A stretch of 64,000 nucleotides of DNA from Paenibacillus hemerocallicola (GCF_006265175.1 NZ_VDCQ01000004.1:124447-188446), one strand, 5' to 3'; counted from the stretch's first letter, positions 51,098-61,177 are shown. Notes: generated from the letters alone by a model not told the origin. Numbers and translations: made by a program.

Positions 51098-51316
51098 TGA
51101 TCCCATCCTATTCTATATAAGTAAAATGACATCCAAAGTGTATCATAATCGGGGCATTCGGGCAAAACGCGGTAACGTTTTCGTTAAACATCGCGCCTAC
51201 TTCCCGATTGCCCGGCTATCGCCGACTCCGCAGTCTCCCGTGAAGTTCGCCAATAAACCGATACATTCGATCATCTCATGCATCAAATTAGAACGATATA
51301 ATACCAACAACGTAAA

Positions 51317-51348
51317 AACGGCATTCTCCCGAAAAGGAAAATGCCGTT
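51317..51348 (-). terminator. Terminator of the PhyH-HEAT gene
   Basis: AACGGCATT pairs perfectly with AATGCCGTT. On the minus strand TTTTTACG follows. It lies 17 bases after the stop. Confidence 0.85.
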
Positions 51349-51364
51349 TGCTGTCGTGCCTTTA

Positions 51365-52909
51365 TTACGGATAAAACGTGCTGGCCGAAGTTGTCGTCGG
51401 ACACCATCTGGAGGGGCGCAAGAAATCGAGAAGCGCATCCTTCGCCTTGGTCGTGCCGATATAGTACAGCGCTTCGGCCGCATGGGCGCGAACGTAACGA
51501 TTCTCGTCCTCCAAAGCTTCAACCAGCCGGGGAACGGCGCCCTCCGCCCGAGCTCCCCACTTGGCCAGAGACAGTCCGGCCGTGAACCGGACTTGCGCAT
51601 CCGAATCCTGCAAAGCTTTCGTCAAAGCCTCGACGCCTTCGGCCGACGCTCCGGCGCCTCGGTACGCGCCAAGCGATCCCAATGCATCGGCAGCTGCGCA
51701 GCGCAGACGCTCGGACGGATGGTTTAGCAATCCCGCCAGCTCCCGCACGGCTTCCGCCGACGCAGCCGCGTCTTTCTGTTCGCCCAGTGCAAATGCCGCA
51801 TGAAATACCGTATCCTCCCGTTCGCTGCCCAGCGCCGCGATCAACCCTCCAATCGGAGCCGCACCGGCAACCGACAAGCCGTACGCGGCTAGACGCGACA
51901 CCTTCGGTTCGCCGTGCTGCAGAGCCCGCAGCAGCGTTTCGCTCCCTTCCTCTCCCATACGCGCCAGCCCGTATGCCGCGTTGATCGCAACAGGCTCGAA
52001 TGTATCCTCCAACGCATGTCCGAGTGCGGCTGCCGCACCGAAAGGCGCTGCGGAAGAGCCGATTACGGCCAGCCGGTCGGATGCGGCCGCTCTATGCTCC
52101 GGCTCATCGGAGCGGAGCTGCTCCAGCATGCTTGCGATCCCCGCCGGTTGAGCGCTGTCGGCCTCTTTGCCGATCCGGCATCCCGCTTCCTTTCCGCTCA
52201 TCCAGTACCAGGCATCCTCCCACATCGCTTCGTGCGGGTATACCGAAGCGCCAAGCGAGGCAGGGGTTGCCCAATCCGGCTCGCGATTGTCCCAGCTCGG
52301 CTCGGTCGGCGCCTGCGTGCGCATGAACTCGAATTTGAGCATGAACCTTTCCCGTCCCGCCAAATTGGCGGTCGAGCGGTGCCAGATGTCGTAATGAATG
52401 AGCACGAACGTACCGGCTTCCCCCGCCGCCGTCACTTCTCCGGCACTTTCGTCCGAAGCGAACGTGCGCGTTTCGTAATTTTGCGTGCCGGGCATTACGC
52501 CCGTCGGTCCGAGCTCGATCGGGGTATCCTGCGGAAAATACATGATCATGGCCCACCATGGCCGATGGTTGCGCATCCGCTTATAGCCCCAGTAGCTGTC
52601 CTTGTGCCAGCCGCCCGGCTTCGGGGAATTGTTGAAATGCCCGTGCCGGTGTGAGTGCATCATATATCCTTCGCCCAGTACGCTCGTCAACGCGCCCTTC
52701 ACGACCGGGTGGTCGAACACTTTCTGCAGCTGCGGGATACGCGGGAGCAGGTTGTTTCCCGGATTGCCCTCGCTCCGGTACACTTCGCTAAGCTGTCCTA
52801 TCAGCGCCTCGTGAAACGGCTGAGGGAAATCGGTCTTTAACAGCAAATACCCATCCGTAATAAACTGCCTCATTTGATCGTCCGTCAACAAACGGATCTC
52901 GTTTCCCAT
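51365..52909 (-). CDS. Phytanoyl-CoA dioxygenase-like protein fused to HEAT repeats
   Basis: The 514-residue protein joins two parts. Residues about 10-215 form a PhyH-type Fe(II)/2-oxoglutarate oxygenase with the metal motif H102-x-D104 (GGWHKDSYW) and the distal His in HYDIWHRST. Residues about 255-500 are five to six HEAT/PBS-lyase-type helical repeats (AINAAYGLARMGEEGSETLL, LAAYGLSVAGAAPIGGLIAA, VRFTAGLSLAKWG). The repeats probably bind a partner or substrate. GGAGG lies eight bases before the ATG at 52909. The AraC gene 122 bases upstream on the same strand is the likely regulator. The fusion is unusual and the substrate is unknown. Confidence 0.88.
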   Translation of the reverse strand: MGNEIRLLTDDQMRQFITDGYLLLKTDFPQPFHEALIGQLSEVYRSEGNPGNNLLPRIPQLQKVFDHPVVKGALTSVLGEGYMMHSHRHGHFNNSPKPGGWHKDSYWGYKRMRNHRPWWAMIMYFPQDTPIELGPTGVMPGTQNYETRTFASDESAGEVTAAGEAGTFVLIHYDIWHRSTANLAGRERFMLKFEFMRTQAPTEPSWDNREPDWATPASLGASVYPHEAMWEDAWYWMSGKEAGCRIGKEADSAQPAGIASMLEQLRSDEPEHRAAASDRLAVIGSSAAPFGAAAALGHALEDTFEPVAINAAYGLARMGEEGSETLLRALQHGEPKVSRLAAYGLSVAGAAPIGGLIAALGSEREDTVFHAAFALGEQKDAAASAEAVRELAGLLNHPSERLRCAAADALGSLGAYRGAGASAEGVEALTKALQDSDAQVRFTAGLSLAKWGARAEGAVPRLVEALEDENRYVRAHAAEALYYIGTTKAKDALLDFLRPSRWCPTTTSASTFYP

Positions 52910-53031
52910 ATGAGCTTCCTCCAAACCGTCGAATAAGTTTTACAACTCTACTATGCCTCATGACGAGCGGTATGGAAATGGAGGAAGTTCACTTGCATTT
53001 GCACAAAACGAACCTGTTTTCGGCCAAAAGC

Positions 53032-53868
53032 TCAGCTCATCAGCTGGCGGTATTCCGAAGGGGACAAACCGGCATGCTTCTTGAACGTGCGAGAGAAATA
53101 GTAAAGCTCCATGCCGACTCTGCGGGCGATATCGGAGATCGACTCGTCCGTCGCGGTCAGCAGCGTTTTCGCCGTATCCATTTTGAGCCGCTGCACGTAT
53201 TGGATCGGGGAAATGCCTACAAGCTCCCGGAATTGGCGGATCAAATAGTTCGGATGAAAATGGACGAGATCGGCCAGCTGCTGAACGGTCACATTTTCGT
53301 GCTGATGCAGTTCGATATATTTCAGTACCTTGTTCAAGTTTTGGATGCCGCTGTCTTCCTCGGCCGGACGAAACGATTCGCGGTTCAGGACGGCGGTCTC
53401 CAGAAACAAACTGACGATTTCGAGCAGCGTCGCTTTTTGCAGCAGCACGGCCGAGAACGATTCGCTCTCGTAATGTCCGATCAGCTTCTCGAACAGGCCG
53501 GAGAGCCGTTCTTCGTCCTCCACGTCGATGCTGTAAGGAACGCCCGTCAGCCGAAACAGATCGGTATCTCCGATTTTGGCCGTAAAGTGGCACCAATACT
53601 TTCCGAAAGCGTTCTCATTTGTAGCGTAGTACGATTGCTTCACGCCCGCAGGCATGACGAACAGCTGTCCGGGCTTGGGGTAGTACGTCACGCCGTCGAT
53701 AACGAGACAGCCTTCCCCCTCCCGGATATAATAAAACCGATTGAAATCCGGAACGAAATTCATCTGCCGCCATCGCATGTTGACCTTCGTATAATTGGCG
53801 AACGACAGGTGGACCTGCACGTTCGCCAGCAAATTCCGCAGCCGCGAGAGCGATTTGCTCGTCTTCAT
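53032..53868 (-). CDS. AraC family transcriptional regulator (cupin sensor)
   Basis: The 278-residue protein has a cupin-like N-terminal domain (RFYYIREGEGCLVIDG, YYPKPGQLFVMPAGVKQSYY) and a C-terminal AraC DNA-binding domain (VTVQQLADLVHFHPNYLIRQF and ESISDIARRVGMELYYFSRTF). It lies 17 bases after hemZ and 122 bases before the PhyH-HEAT gene. The larger downstream gap suggests that it activates the PhyH-HEAT gene from a separate promoter; read-through from hemZ would give basal expression. The start at 53868 has GGCGGGA upstream. Confidence 0.92.
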   Translation of the reverse strand: MKTSKSLSRLRNLLANVQVHLSFANYTKVNMRWRQMNFVPDFNRFYYIREGEGCLVIDGVTYYPKPGQLFVMPAGVKQSYYATNENAFGKYWCHFTAKIGDTDLFRLTGVPYSIDVEDEERLSGLFEKLIGHYESESFSAVLLQKATLLEIVSLFLETAVLNRESFRPAEEDSGIQNLNKVLKYIELHQHENVTVQQLADLVHFHPNYLIRQFRELVGISPIQYVQRLKMDTAKTLLTATDESISDIARRVGMELYYFSRTFKKHAGLSPSEYRQLMS

Positions 53869-53885
53869 CGTTTTTCCCGCCTATG

Positions 53886-55418
53886 TCAATGGCTCAGCGT
53901 ATGTCCGTACGCTTCGTCCAAGAGCCGAACTTTTTTGTCGTAATATTGCTTGTAAGCCTGATTGTAGACGGACGGCTCCTTCGGATTCGGAAACCGCTCG
54001 ATCTTCTGATGCTCGTTTCCTTCTTCGTCCACGGTTGAAGGATACAACACTTTGCTGACAGCTCCGCATCCGAGTCCGATAATCGTCTGCCGCTCCTCCA
54101 TCATGAGAATGTTGTACAGGCTGTCGTGGTCGGCGAGCGCATAACCGACGTTCTCGAGATTGCCGAGCATGTTCTTTTGGCGATACATGTAATAAGGATG
54201 ATAGCCGTTCGCTTCCATAAAATCGTTGGCCATCTTCATCATATCGGCGATTTCGTCCCGTTCCGCCACCTCGTATTGGTCGCGGTTTTTAGTCATTTTC
54301 GAGGCCCTCTTGAACGATAGCGTATGGACCGTCAACGACTCCGGCAGCAGCTTCGCCGTTTCGTCGAGCGTATGCTGAAATTCGGCCGTGCTTTCGTTCG
54401 GGAGACCGATAATGAGATCCATATTGATGTTATCCATTCCCATTTCGCGCGACAGCAAAAATTTCTCGACCGTTTCCTCGACCGTATGATGCCGGCCGAT
54501 TTTATCCAATGTCAGCTGGGTGAAGCTTTGCGGATTGATGCTGATCCGGTCGACGTTCCATTTCTTCATGACGGCCAGCTTCTCCGGCGTTATCGTATCC
54601 GGTCGGCCCGCCTCTACCGTCAGCTCTCGCACTTTGTCCATATCCGGCAGCGAATCGCGCATCGTCACGAACAGGGAGTCGATTTGATCCGCCGTGATGC
54701 TGGTCGGCGTACCGCCGCCCCAATAAATCGTCGTAATGGAAAGTCCGGCCTGCTTCAGCCATTTGCCCGTCTCGCGGATTTCATAGTGGAGCCCGTCCAG
54801 AAACGAATCGACCGATCCGTTGTTGCCCCGGATGTCGTAAGCCGGGAACGTGCAATAGGCGCACTTGGTCGGGCAGAACGGAATGCCGATATACAAGCTG
54901 ACCTCGCGGTCCAGCTCGAACAAATCGGGAATAACCTTAAGCTGACGCTCGGCGATATCCGCCAGCAGCTTTGCTTTCCCGTCGGTCAGCAAATACTCCT
55001 CCTGCAGCTGGCGTACGCTTTGCTCGCGGCCTTGCCTGCGCAGCATATTGTGCATCAGCTTCGTCGGACGAACGCCGGTGAGCACGCCCCATGGCTGCTC
55101 CAATCCGGTCGCTTCCTCCAGCACGCGCAGCATCGCCGAGCCTACTACGCGCTTCAGCTCCCTGCGCCGCTGCTCCTCCGAATCCCGCTTAAGCTGGCGC
55201 CGCTCCGTGTGCGACCAAGAGCGCTCCGACTGCGGGTGCGTCAATTCGGCCTTGACTTCAGCCGTTCCGTCCTCCGCATACATGTCCAGCCTCATTCGCA
55301 TATCCGCATCGGTGCAAGCCTCGTACACGATCTCCACTTCTTCATAGAACAGCTTCCATATATGAAAAATTTCCATTTGATAGTCAACAAATCCGATTTG
55401 CTTTACTTCCACCTTCAT
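53886..55418 (-). CDS. hemZ: HemZ-type radical SAM protein (coproporphyrinogen dehydrogenase-like)
   Basis: The 510-residue protein has the radical SAM cluster motif C182-x3-C186-x2-C189 (FCPTKCAYC) and HemN-type landmarks (TTIYWGGGTPTS, ELTVEAGRPDTIT, RISINPQSF, DLIIGLPNE, the late YHPYYMYRQKNM). The long N-terminal extension of about 170 residues before the radical SAM domain is characteristic of HemZ of Bacilli. True HemZ is proposed to act on coproporphyrinogen III anaerobically; this activity is not settled in Gram-positives that use the coproporphyrin pathway. The start at 55418 has AAAGGGG upstream. It is followed at 17 bases by an AraC gene. Confidence 0.92.
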   Translation of the reverse strand: MKVEVKQIGFVDYQMEIFHIWKLFYEEVEIVYEACTDADMRMRLDMYAEDGTAEVKAELTHPQSERSWSHTERRQLKRDSEEQRRRELKRVVGSAMLRVLEEATGLEQPWGVLTGVRPTKLMHNMLRRQGREQSVRQLQEEYLLTDGKAKLLADIAERQLKVIPDLFELDREVSLYIGIPFCPTKCAYCTFPAYDIRGNNGSVDSFLDGLHYEIRETGKWLKQAGLSITTIYWGGGTPTSITADQIDSLFVTMRDSLPDMDKVRELTVEAGRPDTITPEKLAVMKKWNVDRISINPQSFTQLTLDKIGRHHTVEETVEKFLLSREMGMDNINMDLIIGLPNESTAEFQHTLDETAKLLPESLTVHTLSFKRASKMTKNRDQYEVAERDEIADMMKMANDFMEANGYHPYYMYRQKNMLGNLENVGYALADHDSLYNILMMEERQTIIGLGCGAVSKVLYPSTVDEEGNEHQKIERFPNPKEPSVYNQAYKQYYDKKVRLLDEAYGHTLSH

Positions 55419-55622
55419 GAAGCGTACGCCCCTTTCCCGATCCCAAATCAAGTCGTATCCCCGTCTGTAGGCAAGATCCAATAGGGAATCGCCCTAGTAT
55501 CGCAATTAGTTTACCACATTCGGGCGTATCGAGCATCTCATTCGGATATAGAAGCGGAGAGGGGCGCTTCGTTTTATTTTGCCTCTGTGATCATGAACGG
55601 ATCTTATACGAGTTCGACAGGC

Positions 55623-55799
55623 TTATGGTCTTAACGGCTTGCGCGGCGAATGTTTGACATGAACATGGCCGGAGGCCCATTCTTGGGCGGCTTCGGCAGC
55701 AAACGACGCATTTTGCATCCCGGCGCTCTCATGGACGTCGTTGTGCATGAACCTGTTGTTCGGTTCGAGCAGTATCGTTTCTTTTTTGGATCGGCGCAT
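55623..55799 (-). CDS. Small hypothetical protein, 58 residues
   Basis: ATG at 55799 has AAGGAG nine bases upstream. The product begins MRRSKKETILLEPNNRFMHN, is rich in His, Asn and charged residues and ends in HVHVKHSPRKPLRP. It has no signal, membrane segment or cysteine. It is unrecognised but looks like the small basic proteins often annotated in Paenibacillaceae. It lies between hemZ and the fhuF-like gene on the same strand. No terminator was recognised after it. Confidence 0.6.
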   Translation of the reverse strand: MRRSKKETILLEPNNRFMHNDVHESAGMQNASFAAEAAQEWASGHVHVKHSPRKPLRP

Positions 55800-55972
55800 T
55801 CGGCAGTCTCCTTCGTTGTGGCCTGTACTACCAGTTTCCCCAGGAGAGCGGGAAAACATAATCGATCGCGCCGAAACAGGGCCGCATGGCAAAAAAAGCC
55901 TTGCCCTCGCATCGTGCCGATGCCGGTCAAGACCTCTTCATTTGATATGCGCTTGATGATAAAGCTACGCAC

Positions 55973-56770
55973 TTAAGTCGAAACCGGCTCCGGCTCCCGC
56001 GCTTTGATCCGGCGCTCCTCGCGCTCCGATTCCTTGATTCGGGGGCATGTGTAGCAGTAATAGCCGCCCTCGGTACGATAATATTGACAGCATACGTTTT
56101 TCATCCGGATTTGCTTGCACGGGTCTTTCAAGTCTTCAACCCAGCGGATTTTTACGTCGAACGGATTTTTGCTCCGGCCGAATACGGCAACCGGGATTTC
56201 CCGCGTCAGGAAAGCATAGTCTGCGGATACCCTGTTTCGTTGTTCCTCGCTGGCCGCGGCCAGCATCCATTGCTCGGTCATATAATTGAAGCGTGTCGGC
56301 AGCAGCCCCCACAGTTGCCCCGCATCGACCCCGCCGACGATCGCCGCCGATTCATATATGCGTCTGACCGTATTCTCGTAAAAGATAGCATATACCCGTT
56401 CCAGCCATGCTTGCCGCTCCGCTTCGTTCTTCGGCGCCTGCTCCTCTGCCCAACGGTCGAGCTTGTAGGCGACTCCGTATTTGCCATCGCCAACGGCAAA
56501 TAATTGGACGGTAATACGATCAAGCGACAAGTCGACCGATTTCCCCAATAAGGATACGGCATATTGCAGAGAGAGGCACGTATTGGCGAATTGGTTGCAG
56601 AAATAAGAGACGGCCGCCACCCGGTCAAGCGCCTTCACCAGCGGAGCGTAAGCGTCGATAAGCTTCTCCATGGCATCCCGCTCCACGAGCCGCGACGCCG
56701 CTACGGAGTATACGATATGCTCCTTATCGTCCAAGCTGACGTTGAATTTGTGCAAAGCCTCGAATTCCAC
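55973..56770 (-). CDS. FhuF-like ferric iron reductase
   Basis: The 265-residue protein ends with the FhuF signature: two adjacent cysteines and a C-x2-C pair (NVCCQYYRTEGGYYCYTCPR, Cys 227, 228, 239, 242), which binds a [2Fe-2S] cluster. FhuF-family proteins reduce ferric siderophores in the cytoplasm to free iron. The rest of the protein is helical, as expected. GTG 56770 is chosen because GAGGAA lies nine bases before it; the in-frame GTG at 56779 would be too close to that site. A strong Fur-box-like sequence lies about 90 bases upstream, in line with iron repression. No siderophore transporter is next to it. Confidence 0.83.
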   Translation of the reverse strand: MEFEALHKFNVSLDDKEHIVYSVAASRLVERDAMEKLIDAYAPLVKALDRVAAVSYFCNQFANTCLSLQYAVSLLGKSVDLSLDRITVQLFAVGDGKYGVAYKLDRWAEEQAPKNEAERQAWLERVYAIFYENTVRRIYESAAIVGGVDAGQLWGLLPTRFNYMTEQWMLAAASEEQRNRVSADYAFLTREIPVAVFGRSKNPFDVKIRWVEDLKDPCKQIRMKNVCCQYYRTEGGYYCYTCPRIKESEREERRIKAREPEPVST

Positions 56771-56859
56771 GCTACCCACTTCCTCGCCTTATGTATACGG
56801 AACGGCCGTTTGCGCATTCGGAACAAACTGCAGCACCCGGCGGCAACCGCACGAATTAG

Positions 56860-56878
56860 TGATAATGATAATCATTAT
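56860..56878. promoter_or_regulatory. Fur box
   Basis: TGATAATGATAATCATTAT matches the classical Fur consensus (GATAATGATAATCATTATC) almost completely. It lies 90 bases upstream of the fhuF-like start and overlaps an AT-rich promoter region. Confidence 0.88.
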
Positions 56879-57004
56879 ATCAATATAATCCGACAAATGC
56901 CATACACGATTTTGGCAAAAAGCGGATTTGCAGGTCTGAGATCAAATCCGAGAATATTCCCCGGTTCACTATCAATGAACCAAATTTCGCTATTCTCGCC
57001 CCAA

Positions 57005-57033
57005 ACAAAAAAAAGAGAGCCTCAACGACTCTC
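57005..57033 (-). terminator. dtd terminator overlapping its stop codon
   Basis: On the minus strand GAGAG pairs with CTCTC around a loop that contains the dtd stop; eight Ts follow. Confidence 0.8.
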
Positions 57034-57462
57034 GATCACGAGCGTCACGGGCCCCCAATTCGTCAATTGCACATCCATCATTGCACCGAACACGCCGGTC
57101 TCCACATGGACGCCTTGCGCCAGCAGCAGCTCGTTGAACCGCTCGTACAGCGGCTCCGCCTGCTCCGGCCGGGCGGCCGCCATGAAGTTGGGCCGCTTTC
57201 CTTTGCGCACGTCGCCATACAGCGTAAACTGCGATACCGACAGCACCTCGCCGCCCGTATCCAGCACCGACAAGTTCATCTTGCCTTCCCCGTCCTCGAA
57301 AATGCGCAGCCCGGCCAGCTTTTCCGCCAAGTAACGGGCATCCTGCTCCGTATCCTCATGCGTGACGCCGACCAAAACGACAAGCCCGCGTTCGATCTTG
57401 CCGACCGTCTCGCCGTCGACCGACACACGCGCTTCCTTGCTTCTCTGTACGACTATTCTCAA
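57022..57462 (-). CDS. dtd: D-aminoacyl-tRNA deacylase
   Basis: The 146-residue enzyme hydrolyses D-amino acids wrongly joined to tRNA. It has the family signatures [18 protein letters not shown] at the start, the SQFTLYGD block at about 78-85, the [20 protein letters not shown] segment, and the closing [19 protein letters not shown] near 124-142 (the Gly-Pro dipeptide motif used for chiral proofreading is N-W-G-P). The length is normal. It lies 26 bases after relA on the same strand, the usual Bacillus order, and its terminator overlaps the stop. Confidence 0.95.
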   Translation of the reverse strand: MRIVVQRSKEARVSVDGETVGKIERGLVVLVGVTHEDTEQDARYLAEKLAGLRIFEDGEGKMNLSVLDTGGEVLSVSQFTLYGDVRKGKRPNFMAAARPEQAEPLYERFNELLLAQGVHVETGVFGAMMDVQLTNWGPVTLVIESR

Positions 57463-57488
57463 TCCCGCTCTCGCTCCCTTGCCGAAAC

Positions 57489-59675
57489 TTACGATTGCAT
57501 AATCCGCTGAACGGAATAAATGTCTCTTACACGCTTGATCTTCTCCACGACCGACTGCAAATGATCGATATTTTTGATCAAAATGGTCATATGGATAATC
57601 GCCATCTTGTTCTTATCCGAACGGCCGGATACGGCGGATATGACCGTCTTGCTCTCGGACACCGCCTGCAGCACCTCGTTCAGGAAAGCGCGCCGGTCAT
57701 GGCCCGTAATCTCGATCTCCACGTGATAGTTCGCTTCGACCGCGGTCTCCCATTCCACGTCGATCATCCGGTTGTGATCGTCCTCGTCCCCGGTCGGAAT
57801 GTTCGTACAGTCTTCGCGGTGAATGGAGACACCGCGTCCGCGAGTAATATAGCCGATAATCGGATCGCCCGGCACCGGGTTGCAGCAGCGCGCGAACCGG
57901 ACGAGCATATTGTCCACGCCTTTGACGCGGACGCCATGCGTCGGCCTGCTCTTCTTCTCGAGCGGCGCCTTCACTTCCTTGACTTCGCTCGTCAGCTCGA
58001 GCGCTTTCGACTGCGCTTCCTCGTTCTCCTTGCGCAGCTTGTCTGTCAGCCTCGTGCATATTTGTGCCGCCGTAATGCCGCCGAAGCCGACCGCGGACAT
58101 CATATCCTCGATATCGTTGAAATTGAACTTCTTGGCAACCTCTTGCAGGTTGTCGTCGGTCGTCAAGGTTGACGGCTCCAAGCCGAGCCGCTTCAGTTCG
58201 CGGTCGATCGCGTCCGTGCCCTTCTGAACGTTCTCCTCGCGTTTTTCCTTCTTGAACCACTGCTTGATCTTGCTGCGCGCATGCGAGGACTGGGCAATTT
58301 TCACCCAATCCTGGCTAGGGCCGTATGAATGCTTGGACGTCAAAATTTCCACGATGTCGCCCGTACCGAGCTTGTAATCGAGCGGCACGATCCGCCCGTT
58401 TACTTTCGCGCCCACCGTCCGGTTGCCGATTTCCGTATGAATCCGGTAGGCGAAATCGAGCGGAACCGAGCCGGCCGGCAGCTCGATGACTTCCCCTTTC
58501 GGGGTAAAGACGAAAACGAGATCGGAGAAAAAGTCCATTTTGAGCGATTCCATAAACTCCGCGGCGTCATGGGTTTCCTGCTGGAGCTCCAATATTTCGC
58601 GAAAAAAATTCATCCGGTCTCCGAAGCCGCCAGAAGGGACCATGGAGCCTTCCTTGTACGCCCAGTGGGCGGCGATCCCGAACTCCGACGTCTTATGCAT
58701 GTCCCACGTGCGGATCTGCACCTCCAGCGGCTCCCCGCTGGGGCCTACTACCGTCGTATGAAGCGACTGGTACATGTTCGGCTTCGGCATGGCGATATAG
58801 TCTTTGAACCGTCCCGGCATAGGTTTCCATAACGTGTGGATAATGCCGAGCGTGGCATAGCAGTCTTTAATATTGTCGACGATGACGCGGATGGCGAGCA
58901 GATCGTATATTTCGTTGAACTGCTTGTTTTTGGTCGTCATCTTTTTGAAAATACTGTAAATATGTTTCGGGCGTCCGGAGATGTCTCCATCGATTCCCAT
59001 TTCGCCGAGCTTGTTGCGAATGCTGTCGATAATTTCTTCGATATATTTCTCGCGCTCGACCCGTTTCTTCTGCATCAGATTGACGATCCGGTAATATTGC
59101 TGCGGATTCAAGTAACGGAGGGCGATGTCCTCCATTTCCCACTTGATCGCGGATATCCCGAGCCGATGGGCGATGGGGCAAAATATTTCCAGCGTTTCGT
59201 CGGCGATACGACGCTGCGCTTCCTCGGACTGAAACTTCAGCGTACGCATATTATGCAGCCGGTCGGCCAGCTTGATCAAGATGACGCGGATGTCCTGGGC
59301 CATCGCCACGAACATTTTGCGGTAATTTTCGTTTTGCTGCTCTTCCTTCGATTTGAACTTGATTTTCTCAAGCTTGGTGAGGCCGTCGACGAGCATCGCG
59401 CACGTTTTGCCGAACTGTTTCTCCACCGCTTCGAGCGAGACGGTCGTATCTTCCACGACGTCGTGCAGCAGGGCAGCGATGACCGAAGTGACATCCATCT
59501 GCATATTCACCAAAATTTCGGCAACGGCAAGCGGATGCAAAATATACGGCTCCCCCGATTTGCGCACTTGCCCGAAATGGGCTTGATCGGCGAAGTCGTA
59601 CGCTTCGCGGATTCGAACGAGGTCGTTAGGTTTCAAGTATGCCGCCGCGCGTTCCAGTAACTGCTCAATGCCCAT
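57489..59675 (-). CDS. relA: Bifunctional (p)ppGpp synthetase/hydrolase
   Basis: The 728-residue protein of the Rel type both makes and breaks (p)ppGpp. In order it has the HD hydrolase domain (residues about 40-190, with H71-D72 and E75-D76 in LLHDVVED), the synthetase domain (about 230-360, [20 protein letters not shown]), the TGS domain (about 395-455), the helical and zinc-finger region with [20 protein letters not shown], and a C-terminal ACT domain (about 655-728). Both catalytic halves look intact. ATG 59675 has AGGAGTAGG upstream. A good promoter lies at 59716-59744. The recJ-apt-relA-dtd string is interrupted just upstream by a plus-strand uraA. Confidence 0.96.
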   Translation of the reverse strand: MGIEQLLERAAAYLKPNDLVRIREAYDFADQAHFGQVRKSGEPYILHPLAVAEILVNMQMDVTSVIAALLHDVVEDTTVSLEAVEKQFGKTCAMLVDGLTKLEKIKFKSKEEQQNENYRKMFVAMAQDIRVILIKLADRLHNMRTLKFQSEEAQRRIADETLEIFCPIAHRLGISAIKWEMEDIALRYLNPQQYYRIVNLMQKKRVEREKYIEEIIDSIRNKLGEMGIDGDISGRPKHIYSIFKKMTTKNKQFNEIYDLLAIRVIVDNIKDCYATLGIIHTLWKPMPGRFKDYIAMPKPNMYQSLHTTVVGPSGEPLEVQIRTWDMHKTSEFGIAAHWAYKEGSMVPSGGFGDRMNFFREILELQQETHDAAEFMESLKMDFFSDLVFVFTPKGEVIELPAGSVPLDFAYRIHTEIGNRTVGAKVNGRIVPLDYKLGTGDIVEILTSKHSYGPSQDWVKIAQSSHARSKIKQWFKKEKREENVQKGTDAIDRELKRLGLEPSTLTTDDNLQEVAKKFNFNDIEDMMSAVGFGGITAAQICTRLTDKLRKENEEAQSKALELTSEVKEVKAPLEKKSRPTHGVRVKGVDNMLVRFARCCNPVPGDPIIGYITRGRGVSIHREDCTNIPTGDEDDHNRMIDVEWETAVEANYHVEIEITGHDRRAFLNEVLQAVSESKTVISAVSGRSDKNKMAIIHMTILIKNIDHLQSVVEKIKRVRDIYSVQRIMQS

Positions 59676-59715
59676 CGTACTATACCTACTCCTGCCATAC
59701 ATTCGTTTTCTCTTC

Positions 59716-59744
59716 ATTATGCCCTTGAAAGCTTCTTGCGTCAA
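59716..59744 (-). promoter_or_regulatory. relA promoter
   Basis: TTGACG (59739-59744) and CATAAT (59716-59721) are 17 bases apart, 41 bases upstream of the relA ATG. Confidence 0.7.
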
Positions 59745-59896
59745 CTGAAACGGGACAATTTCCGGCCAACGGCCTCGCGTGTTTCATCCGCATCTTTTGC
59801 GCGAAAAATGCAAGTGCTTTTTCGACACAATTCTGTTATCCTATTTCTTGGCAAACTGCATCTTCTCGAAATTATGTGCCAAAAAGGAGAACCTCC

Positions 59897-61177
59897 ATGC
59901 AGCAACGCGTCATCCGGGTGGACGAACGTCCTCCTCTTCACAAAAGCATTCCGCTCGGCATTCAGCATCTGTTCGCGATGTTCGGTTCCACCGTTCTCGT
60001 ACCGTTCCTGTTCAAGGTCGATCCGGCCACCATTCTGCTTATGAACGGAATCGGGACGCTGCTGTACTTGCTGCTCACCAAAGGAAAAATTCCCGCCTAT
60101 CTCGGCTCCAGCTTCGCGTTCATCTCACCGGTGTTCGTCGTTCTCGGGACGCAAGGCTACAGTGCGGCGCTGGGCGGATTTATCGTAGTAGGCGTCGTGT
60201 TCTGTCTGGTCGCGCTGTTGATCAAGTCCGTCGGAACGCGCTGGATCGACGTCGTTTTCCCGCCTGCCGCCATGGGGGCCATCGTAGCCGTCATCGGCCT
60301 GGAGCTCGTTCCGGTAGCCGCCGGCATGGCCGGCTTGATCCCGGGCTCCGACGCTTCGCCGGATTGGACGCTCGATACGAAGACCGTGACGGTATCCATC
60401 GTTACGCTGCTTGTTACGATTGTCGGACAAGCGATGTTCCGCGGATTTCTGAAAATTATACCGATCTTGATCGGCATCATCGTCGGCTATGTCCTCGCCG
60501 CGGCAAACGGGCTCGTCAGCCTGGATAAAGTAAGGGAAGCGGACTGGTTCGCCGTACCGACGTTCTACAGCCCTTCCTGGGACTGGGCCAGCATCGCGGT
60601 CATCCTTCCGGCCGCGCTCGTCGTCATCGTCGAGCATATCGGCCATTTGATCGTGACCGGCAATATCGTCGGCAAAGATTTGACGAAGGATCCGGGACTC
60701 GACCGCTCGCTCCTCGGCAACGGCGTGTCCACGATCTTGTCCGGCTTCGTAGGCTCCACCCCGAATACGACATACGGGGAAAATATCGGCGTTCTCGCGA
60801 TTACGAAAGTATATTCCACCTGGGTGCTCGGACTCGCCGCCCTCTTCGCCATCGTGTTGTCTTTCGTCGGCAAGCTGGCCGCGCTGATCAATACGATACC
60901 TTTGGCCGTCATGGGCGGCATCTCGCTGCTGCTGTTCGGGGTTATCGCCGCTTCCGGTATCCGGATGCTCGTAGAGAGCAAGGTCGATTACGCTAAAGCG
61001 TCCAATCTGATGCTGACCACGATCGTGCTCGTCATCGGCATCAGCGGTGCGAAAATCGCCTGGGGCAACTTCGAATTGAAAGGAATGGCGCTCGCCACCG
61101 TAGTCGCCATCGTACTCAGTCTGTTTTTCAAGCTTAGCGAGGTGCTCGGACTTTCCAACGAGAAGGATTCGGGTTAA
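59897..61177 (+). CDS. uraA: Uracil permease (NCS2 family)
   Basis: The 426-residue transporter closely follows E. coli UraA: ERPPLHKSIPLGIQHLFAMF, GKIPAYLGSSFAFISP, FPPAAMGAIVAVIGLEL, and the substrate-site glutamates in VVIVEHIGHL and TYGENIGVLA. It imports uracil with protons through a 14-helix membrane domain. AAGGAG lies six bases before the ATG at 59897. No PyrR-type attenuator was recognised. It lies on the plus strand between relA and apt, which are normally adjacent on the same strand in Firmicutes, so it appears to be an insertion into that block. A terminator follows. Confidence 0.93.
   Translation: MQQRVIRVDERPPLHKSIPLGIQHLFAMFGSTVLVPFLFKVDPATILLMNGIGTLLYLLLTKGKIPAYLGSSFAFISPVFVVLGTQGYSAALGGFIVVGVVFCLVALLIKSVGTRWIDVVFPPAAMGAIVAVIGLELVPVAAGMAGLIPGSDASPDWTLDTKTVTVSIVTLLVTIVGQAMFRGFLKIIPILIGIIVGYVLAAANGLVSLDKVREADWFAVPTFYSPSWDWASIAVILPAALVVIVEHIGHLIVTGNIVGKDLTKDPGLDRSLLGNGVSTILSGFVGSTPNTTYGENIGVLAITKVYSTWVLGLAALFAIVLSFVGKLAALINTIPLAVMGGISLLLFGVIAASGIRMLVESKVDYAKASNLMLTTIVLVIGISGAKIAWGNFELKGMALATVVAIVLSLFFKLSEVLGLSNEKDSG

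Noticed and set aside
59745-59896. Possible PyrR or purine attenuator upstream of uraA
   Set aside because: No terminator hairpin or known binding sequence is visible in the leader.
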